Below are positions 26,776 through 32,171 of a DNA stretch of 32,171 nucleotides, piece by piece. A program made the position numbers and the translations under genes. The stretch covers positions 1-32,171 of IMG/VR virus record IMGVR_UViG_3300009703_000066; one strand, given 5' to 3'. The notes under the pieces are model-generated. The model did not search any database, had not been told where the DNA came from, and worked only from the letters and a program-made list of their open reading frames with translations. The first letter of the stretch is position 1. Each line of letters starts with the position of its first letter. This stretch comes from a virus.

Positions 26776-27780
26776 ATGCCTAGTATAAACGATAGAATTG
26801 GTTCTCAGAATGTAATACGTGTTTTATCTAATGCATCTTCACCACCGACAAAGTTAATTGATTTAACTGACGTTGATTCTACGTTGAAAGGAACGGATGG
26901 TCTCCTCCTTATTTGGGATGTGGCTACTGAAAAGTTTGTAATGAATAATGTTGTTGATCAACAACTACGTATTACAAATAATACTTCATCAAATTCTACA
27001 AGTTCTGGAGCATTAATTGTAACCGGTGGTGTAGGTATTGGACAGAATTTACATGTTGCTGGTAATGGAGATATTACCGGCACATTAACAGTAGGAACTG
27101 ATAGTGTTCTTATTAATGGTGATACAAATGTAATTACTGTCGGTACTGGAGTAACTATTAGTAGTACTGATGGTATTACTTCACCATCTATTAAAATTTC
27201 AGGACAACTTAATGCCGAGTCCTTATATATTTCCGGAATAACAACATTATCAGCTCTTAGTGGAGTTACAACTACTGGTAGTGATTTTTATTCTGGACGT
27301 GATATTTTTGTTGGAAGAAATTTAAAAGTAGAAGGAACATCAGAATTTATAGGACAGGCCACTTTCAAGGGAGGGACTATAAATCTTGGTGATGAAAATA
27401 CTGATGATATTAATGTCGTAGGTGAATTTATATCAAACTTAGTTCCAGATGTAGATAATACTAATGATTTGGGTACACAAACCCAAAGATGGAGAAATGT
27501 ATATGTAGCAGGATTAACTACAACTAATACTTTACATGTAAGTAGTTTATCCACATTTAAAGATAATGTTAGTGTTACTGGATTTGTAACTGTAACAGAA
27601 GGTATATATTATGATGATGAGTATACCGGTCCAAATGGTATTGCATATTTTGATAATACTGGAAAATTAATAGGTGCAGCAGCAACTGCAACAGCACAAA
27701 CAGTAACCAATTTTGTTCTTACAACCAATAATTCAGGAATACCTGTTTGGTCTTCGATTATTGATGGAGGAGAATTCTAA
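26776..27780 (+). CDS. Fibre-like virion protein (gp12/wac position)
   Basis: A 334-residue Gly/Thr/Ser-rich protein. After an N-terminal head with IDLTDVDSTLKGTDGLLLIW (about 33-52), it has repeated short strands of the beta-fibre type, such as GALIVTGGVGIGQNLHVAG (near 78-96), GRDIFVGRNLKVEG and LGTQTQRWRNVYVAGLTTTN. It ends with TNNSGIPVWSSIIDGGEF. Such repeats usually fold as trimeric beta-helical shafts. It lies where T4 has gp11, gp12 and the whisker protein wac, so it may be a short fibre or whisker; sequence identity to those is not visible. It is preceded by an AAGG ribosome binding site and directly joined to the upstream small protein gene. Confidence 0.78.
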   Translation: MPSINDRIGSQNVIRVLSNASSPPTKLIDLTDVDSTLKGTDGLLLIWDVATEKFVMNNVVDQQLRITNNTSSNSTSSGALIVTGGVGIGQNLHVAGNGDITGTLTVGTDSVLINGDTNVITVGTGVTISSTDGITSPSIKISGQLNAESLYISGITTLSALSGVTTTGSDFYSGRDIFVGRNLKVEGTSEFIGQATFKGGTINLGDENTDDINVVGEFISNLVPDVDNTNDLGTQTQRWRNVYVAGLTTTNTLHVSSLSTFKDNVSVTGFVTVTEGIYYDDEYTGPNGIAYFDNTGKLIGAAATATAQTVTNFVLTTNNSGIPVWSSIIDGGEF

Positions 27781-27782
27781 AA

Positions 27783-28622
27783 ATGGCAAAAGCAAATACA
27801 AGGCAAGGACTTGTTGATTATTGTTTAAGACAGTTAGGTGCTCCTGTATTAGAGATTAATGTTGCTGATGATCAAATAGATGATTTAGTTGATGATGCAC
27901 TTCAATACTTCCATGAAAGGCACTTTGATGGTGTTGAAAGGATGTACTTGAAATATCAAATAACTCAAGATGATATTGATAGAGGAAAAGGTCCTGGGGC
28001 AACAGGAGTAACTGGTATAAGCACAACAACTGTAAGTCATAGTGTTGGTGTAACAACTCAATTTTCCTATGAGGAAAATAATAATTATATTCAGGTACCA
28101 GATTCTGTAGTTGGTATAGAAAAAATATTTAAGTTTGATACTAGCTCAATTTCAGGCGGAATGTTTAGTATTAAATATCAATTAATGTTGAATGATATTT
28201 ATTTTTTTAATTCTGTTGAGTTACTTCAATATTCTATGGTTAAAACGTATCTTGAAGATATTGATCATTTATTAACACCTGATAGGCAAATTAGATTTAA
28301 TAAAAGACAAAATAGATTGTATTTAGATATTGATTGGGAGGCACAAACAGCAGGAGAATATATTATTTTAGAGTGTTATAGAATTTTAGATCCCGATACT
28401 TTTACAAGTGTATATAATGATAGTTTTTTGAAGAAGTATTTAACTTCATTGATAAAGAGACAATGGGGTCAAAATCTATTAAAGTTCCAAGGAGTTAAAC
28501 TTCCTGGCGGAATTGAATTAAATGGTAGGCAGTTATATGAAGACGGTAATAGAGAACTTGGGGAAATAATACAAAAGATGTCTATGGAATATGAATTACC
28601 TCCTCTTGATCTTATTGGATAA
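27783..28622 (+). CDS. gp13: Neck protein gp13
   Basis: A 279-residue neck protein (T4 gp13 has 309). The N-terminus TRQGLVDYCLRQLGAPVLEI (about 6-25) followed by DDQIDDLVDDALQYFHERHF is the hallmark of the family. The C-terminal half has LKKYLTSLIKRQWGQNLLKF, then GGIELNGRQLYEDG, and ends YELPPLDLIG. gp13 joins gp14 in the ring that closes the filled head and receives the tail. Residues about 62-88 form a Thr/Gly/Ser-rich loop. gp14 follows two bases after the stop, matching the expected stoichiometric pair. Confidence 0.95.
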   Translation: MAKANTRQGLVDYCLRQLGAPVLEINVADDQIDDLVDDALQYFHERHFDGVERMYLKYQITQDDIDRGKGPGATGVTGISTTTVSHSVGVTTQFSYEENNNYIQVPDSVVGIEKIFKFDTSSISGGMFSIKYQLMLNDIYFFNSVELLQYSMVKTYLEDIDHLLTPDRQIRFNKRQNRLYLDIDWEAQTAGEYIILECYRILDPDTFTSVYNDSFLKKYLTSLIKRQWGQNLLKFQGVKLPGGIELNGRQLYEDGNRELGEIIQKMSMEYELPPLDLIG

Positions 28623-28624
28623 TC

Positions 28625-30064
28625 ATGGCACTAAATCCCTTTTTTCTTCAAGGATCTTCTAATGAACAATTTCTTGTTCAAGATTTAATAAATGAGCAGT
28701 TGAAAATATATGGTATAGAAATTTATTATCTACCAAGAAAAATATTTCAAACTGATGATATTATTAAAGAAGTGCAATCTTCAAAATTTGATGATTCTTT
28801 TCTAATAGAAGCATATCTCAATAACTATGAGGGATATTCTCCAAGTAGCGATATAATGACGAAATTTGGGTTACAATTGAAAAATGAAGTTAGTTTAACA
28901 ATATCCAGAGAAAGATTTGAAGAATTTATTACTCCATTTATGGAGGCAATTTCAACAGGACTTAGAGATAATATTCAAACAGATTTTACTTTTCAGGATT
29001 TAGTCAGTAGACCAAGAGAAGGAGATTTAATATATTTCCCATTAGGAGAAAGATTATTTGAAATTAAAAGAGTAGAGTTTGAAAAACCATTTTATCAGTT
29101 AGGAAAAAATTACATTTACGAATTGAGTTGTGAACTCTATGAATATGAAAATGAACTTGTTGAGACTTCAATTGAAGAAGTTGATAATACTGTAGAGGAT
29201 GAAGGATATAATACTGCAATAACTCTTGTTGGTAATGTTGTAGAAGCATCTGCTATTGCAAGAGTTGGATCTGCCGGAATGGTTGGACAAATAATCCTCA
29301 ATAATGATGGATCTGGATATACATCGGCACCAACAGTTACAATATCGAATCCTTCTGGAGTTGGTGGAAAAGTAGCAACTGCGGTTGCTATTACCACAAG
29401 TATTTTAAATGTTACTTCTATTGATACAATAAGAATAATTAATCCAGGATCTGGATATGATTTAAATAATCCTCCAACAATTACAATAAGTGGTGGTGGT
29501 GGAGTAGGAGCAGCTGCAACTGCTGTTATCGTTGATCATGGTATTGAAGAGATTGAATTTTCCCAGAATGGTGGAGGTTATTTTGGAGATACATCTGTAA
29601 TTATTTCAGGTCCAGGATCTGGAACGACTGCAGTTGTAAGTCCGGTTATTTCTAGTGGAGTCATACAATCTGTTCAATTTATTAATGCTGGTGCCGGATA
29701 TACTGGTATCGGTACTACAACGGTATCAATTACAGGAATATCTTCGGTTGGAGTTGGCACATTTGTTTATAATGAAATAATTACTGGTGAGAGTAGTGGA
29801 GTTACTGCAAGGGTTAAGGATTATAGGAAGGGTGTCTCTACAGTACCCAATGTTCCTGCAGAGACTATTCTAAAAGTAGCACTAAATACTGGTAAATTTG
29901 CTAGTGGTGAAGTTATAGTTGGTTCAAGTTCATCTGCTAGATACTATGTCAAATCTCATAATTTAGAGAGTTATGATAATGAGTTTGATTCTAATGAAGA
30001 TATAGAATTAGAAGCAGATTTAATATTAGATTTTACAGAGTCTAATCCATTTGGAGATTACTAA
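28625..30064 (+). CDS. gp14: Neck protein gp14 with a large internal GSGY-module insertion
   Basis: A 479-residue protein; T4 gp14 has 256. The N-terminal 200 residues (NPFFLQGSSNEQFLVQDLIN, then IYYLPRK and EKPFYQLGKNYIYELSCELY) and the C-terminal 33 (SYDNEFDSNEDIELEADLI, then FTESNPFGDY) look like ordinary cyanophage gp14. Between them, from about residue 203 to 446, lies a beta-module block. It has GSGYTSAPTVTIS, a second GSGYDLNNPPTITIS, GAGYTGIGTTTVSI and two TSGA-like units (ITGESSGVTARV and IVGSSSSARYYV). Removing the block leaves about 235 residues, near the T4 size, so it reads as an insertion into a loop. The neck role is with gp13 at the head-tail joint. It overlaps gp15 by one base. 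Confidence 0.9.
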   Translation: MALNPFFLQGSSNEQFLVQDLINEQLKIYGIEIYYLPRKIFQTDDIIKEVQSSKFDDSFLIEAYLNNYEGYSPSSDIMTKFGLQLKNEVSLTISRERFEEFITPFMEAISTGLRDNIQTDFTFQDLVSRPREGDLIYFPLGERLFEIKRVEFEKPFYQLGKNYIYELSCELYEYENELVETSIEEVDNTVEDEGYNTAITLVGNVVEASAIARVGSAGMVGQIILNNDGSGYTSAPTVTISNPSGVGGKVATAVAITTSILNVTSIDTIRIINPGSGYDLNNPPTITISGGGGVGAAATAVIVDHGIEEIEFSQNGGGYFGDTSVIISGPGSGTTAVVSPVISSGVIQSVQFINAGAGYTGIGTTTVSITGISSVGVGTFVYNEIITGESSGVTARVKDYRKGVSTVPNVPAETILKVALNTGKFASGEVIVGSSSSARYYVKSHNLESYDNEFDSNEDIELEADLILDFTESNPFGDY

Positions 30065-30861
30065 TGTTAGGAACGTATTTTTATCACGAAATTATAAGAA
30101 AAACTATAATCTCGTTTGGCACATTATTTAATAATATTCATATTAAACATGAAAATCAATTAAATAATACTATTGATGATACTAAAGTAAGTCTTTCTTA
30201 TGGTCCTCAGCAAAAGTTTCTGGCAAAAATTGTTGAACAAGCACAATTAGCAAAATCAACGGCAATATCTTTACCAAGGATGTCTTTTGAAATGACATCA
30301 ATATCCTATGATCCAACAAGAAAGGCAGGTGTTACTCAAACATTTAAAGCTTCTGATGGGAGTAACATAAAAAAAGTTTTTATGCCAGTTCCATATAATA
30401 TTGGATTTGAGCTTAATATTTTTACAAAGTTAAATGATGATGCTCTGCAAATAGTTGAGCAAATTATACCATTCTTTCAACCATCATTTAATTTAACTGT
30501 TGATTTAGTAAAATCAATAGGAGAAAAGAGAGATATGCCTGTAATTTTGGATAATATATCTTTTCAGGATGATTATGAAGGAGATTTTTCTACTCGTAGA
30601 GCATTAATTTATACTTTAAGATTCACTGCCAAAACTTATTTGTTTGGTCCTATATCAGATAGTAGTGATGGATTAATTAAGAAAGTACAAGTTGATATGC
30701 ATACATCTACTGACACTAAGTCAGCAAAGAGAGAAATGAGATATATAGCAACTCCAAATCCAATTGATGCCGGACCACAAGATGACTTTGGATTTGATGA
30801 AAATTGGGGGTTCTTTACTGATTCTGGAGATTATAGTCCAACTAGAAAGGAAGATATTTGA
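30064..30861 (+). CDS. gp15: Tail sheath stabiliser and completion protein gp15
   Basis: A 265-residue protein (T4 gp15 has 272). Recognisable parts are MLGTYFYHEIIRKTIISFGT at the start, LPRMSFEMTSISYDPTRK (about 75-92), FMPVPYNIGFELNIFTK (about 116-132) and LRFTAKTYLFGPI near 190. gp15 forms the hexameric ring on top of the contractile tail, holding the last tube and sheath ring and docking to the neck. The start codon overlaps the gp14 stop by one base (TAATG), so the two are translationally coupled. gp16 follows nine bases downstream. Confidence 0.94.
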   Translation: MLGTYFYHEIIRKTIISFGTLFNNIHIKHENQLNNTIDDTKVSLSYGPQQKFLAKIVEQAQLAKSTAISLPRMSFEMTSISYDPTRKAGVTQTFKASDGSNIKKVFMPVPYNIGFELNIFTKLNDDALQIVEQIIPFFQPSFNLTVDLVKSIGEKRDMPVILDNISFQDDYEGDFSTRRALIYTLRFTAKTYLFGPISDSSDGLIKKVQVDMHTSTDTKSAKREMRYIATPNPIDAGPQDDFGFDENWGFFTDSGDYSPTRKEDI

Positions 30862-30869
30862 GGTAATTT

Positions 30870-31289
30870 ATGTCTAATAATTATGATAGTCTTGATGATG
30901 CTTTAAATACTGAAAGTAGTATTGTGGAAACTACTCCTGAGAAAGCAGAAATATTAAAACCAAAAGATAATGATATTCAAAAAGATTATGAATATACAAG
31001 AGCAAATTTATATTCATTAATTGAAAAGGGTCAAGAAGCAATTAATGGAATTATGGAACTTGCAGGTGAAGGGGCAAGTCCCAGAGCATATGAAGTCGCT
31101 GGACAATTAATTAAGAGTGTTGCCGATACAACTGATAAATTAATTGATCTTCAAAAGAAACTTAAGGATGTTGAAGAAGATACTATTAAGACTACAAATA
31201 ATGTGACTAATAATGCCGTATTTGTTGGATCAACATCAGAACTTCAGAAGATGTTGAAACAAGGTTTTCTAAATAATAATACGGATTAA
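30870..31289 (+). CDS. gp16: Terminase small subunit gp16
   Basis: A 139-residue, mostly helical and acidic protein (T4 gp16 has 164). It includes YTRANLYSLIEKGQEAINGI (about 42-61), then GASPRAYEVAGQLIKSVADT and a helix with KLIDLQKKLKDVEED, ending SELQKMLKQGFL. The central part matches cyanophage small terminases as I recall. It forms rings that recognise concatemeric DNA and activate the large terminase ATPase/nuclease. GAGG (30860-30863) six bases before the ATG is a good ribosome binding site and overlaps the gp15 stop. The expected partner gp17 is not in the window. Confidence 0.9.
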   Translation: MSNNYDSLDDALNTESSIVETTPEKAEILKPKDNDIQKDYEYTRANLYSLIEKGQEAINGIMELAGEGASPRAYEVAGQLIKSVADTTDKLIDLQKKLKDVEEDTIKTTNNVTNNAVFVGSTSELQKMLKQGFLNNNTD

Positions 31290-31298
31290 AGATAAAAG

Positions 31299-32171
31299 AT
31301 GAATAAGTGTAAGAAAGGGTATTATTATTGTTATACTGATATGAAGTGTAAACCCATTTCTAAGGGGATGAGAGTTACTGCAAAATATTCTGGTGGGGGT
31401 AGAGAGCCTGAGGAAGTTGGTATTGATAAACCTATTAATGGTAATGGAACTTCTAATGGTAATGGAACGAATGGTAATGGAGGTGGTGTAAGTGAATCGA
31501 AAAGTGGTGATAGTTCTTTGCGTGACTGGTTTGGCAAGAGTCGCTCTTCTGATGGTACCCCTGGTTGGGTTCAGTTGGGTGGCAAATACGCAGGAAAACC
31601 CTGTGCCAAACAACCAGGACAAACCACTAAACCAAAGTGTGGATCTTCAAAAATGAAGAGAAACCTTGATAAGGATGAAGAGCAGGCAGCATTTCGTCGT
31701 AAGCAACGTCAAGATCCAAATCCAGATAGAAAAGGAAAGGCAATTAACGTAAAGACTGAGGAAAAAATGGAAGAATCTAAGCAAAGTTTTACAAAAAAAG
31801 AAATTGAGAAGAAATTGCCTTCGGGATATAAATTAGATTCTGATGAAAAGAAAGGAAAAGGTGATCATGTAAGTCATAGTGTGGTGGATAAAAAAGGTAG
31901 AGAAATAGCAACTCAATATGGTAAAGTTGGTGGTGGTAGAAGAGGTAAAGATAAGTATTCACCTTCGGCAAAAGCAAGAGCTACTAGAATTGGAAATGAA
32001 ATAAAAAGAGTTCATAAGGCAATTGATGATGTTCAAAAAGAAGCAGCAGGTGAAAAAGATGCTTGTTATAAAAAAGTCAAGTCTCGTTATTCTGTATGGC
32101 CTTCTGCATATGCTTCCGGAGCACTTGTAAAGTGTCGTAAGAAAGGTGCTGCTAACTGGGGAAATAAGTCA
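31299..32171 (+). CDS. Cys-containing basic cyanophage protein, C-terminus cut by window
   Basis: An open frame of 291 residues from ATG 31299, still open at the window end. The N-terminus has paired Cys residues (NKCKKGYYYCYTDMKCKPIS), then an Asn-Gly linker (about 46-62). Next comes SLRDWFGKSRSSDGTPGWVQ (about 69-88) with two Cys, and an RRKQRQDPNPDRKGK basic part. The last 40 residues carry a conserved ending, YSVWPSAYASGALVKCRKKG followed by ANWGNKS. I recall the WFGKS and PSAYASGALVKCRK segments as widespread in cyanophage proteins; their function is unknown to me. The repeated Cys and high Lys/Arg content suggest nucleic-acid binding or a metal site, but no canonical zinc finger is visible. 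By analogy the stop should lie soon after the window end. Confidence 0.8.
   Translation, partial: MNKCKKGYYYCYTDMKCKPISKGMRVTAKYSGGGREPEEVGIDKPINGNGTSNGNGTNGNGGGVSESKSGDSSLRDWFGKSRSSDGTPGWVQLGGKYAGKPCAKQPGQTTKPKCGSSKMKRNLDKDEEQAAFRRKQRQDPNPDRKGKAINVKTEEKMEESKQSFTKKEIEKKLPSGYKLDSDEKKGKGDHVSHSVVDKKGREIATQYGKVGGGRRGKDKYSPSAKARATRIGNEIKRVHKAIDDVQKEAAGEKDACYKKVKSRYSVWPSAYASGALVKCRKKGAANWGNKS
31437..31481 (+). repeat. Short tandem repeat encoding an Asn-Gly linker
   Basis: Three copies of AATGGTAATGGA (31437-31448, 31455-31466, 31470-31481) are separated by irregular gaps of six and three bases. They encode NGNGTSNGNGTNGNG between the Cys-rich head and the WFGKS domain, probably a flexible linker that varies in length by slippage. 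Confidence 0.7.

Noticed and set aside
31269-31622. A minus-strand frame rich in Thr, Ile and Arg
   Set aside because: It is the reverse of the Asn-Gly repeat and WFGKS segment of the + strand protein, and shows only complement-derived low complexity.
1-32171. CRISPR arrays, insertion sequences, integrase and attachment sites
   Set aside because: I saw no regularly spaced direct repeats, terminal inverted repeats with a transposase, or recombinase motifs. The repeated units in the giant genes are diverged protein modules, not DNA-level arrays.

Overview
The window is the late structural module of a T4-like marine myovirus, most likely a cyanophage of Synechococcus or Prochlorococcus. A T4-like pelagiphage is the main alternative. 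The evidence is the co-directional order gp25 - gp6 - giant virion protein - gp8 - DUF4815-type giant protein - small genes - fibre-like protein - gp13 - gp14 - gp15 - gp16. Several cyanophage-typical small genes also flank the module, and the base composition is very AT-rich. Every gene I can support lies on the + strand. I see no tRNA, CRISPR array, transposon or integrase. These are my own reading and recall of families; no database search was run.

Region 1 (1-2541) is an accessory strip. It holds the tail of an upstream gene, a strong GC hairpin, a 56-residue AbrB/SpoVT-like protein, a near-consensus sigma70 promoter, a glycosyltransferase and four cyanophage-type genes of unknown function. 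By eye its GC is clearly higher (about 33-50% in counted lines) than what follows (13-25% in many lines).

Region 2 (2556-17235) starts at a T4-type late promoter (TATAAATA). It encodes baseplate wedge proteins gp25 and gp6, then one 12.4 kb gene for a 4119-residue virion protein. That protein has a baseplate-like N-terminus followed by a mosaic of at least three recurring short modules and a YHYH-like domain. Region 3 (17240-26405) has its own late promoter and encodes gp8, a 2394-residue DUF4815-type protein and two small coiled-coil proteins that look like tandem paralogues. Region 4 (26408 to the end) has a third late promoter. It encodes a small beta-rich protein, a fibre-like protein, the neck and tail-completion proteins gp13, gp14 and gp15, the terminase small subunit gp16, and a protein open at the window edge that sits where the large terminase gp17 often begins.

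Together the genes build the baseplate wedges and fibre apparatus, join the neck to the head, cap the tail sheath and start DNA packaging. The most unusual feature is one family of 'GSGY' beta modules, with companion 'TSGA', 'HGF-GD' and 'GFP-RG' modules. GSGY-type units recur in four virion proteins at opposite ends of the tail, including an insertion of about 240 residues in the neck protein gp14.
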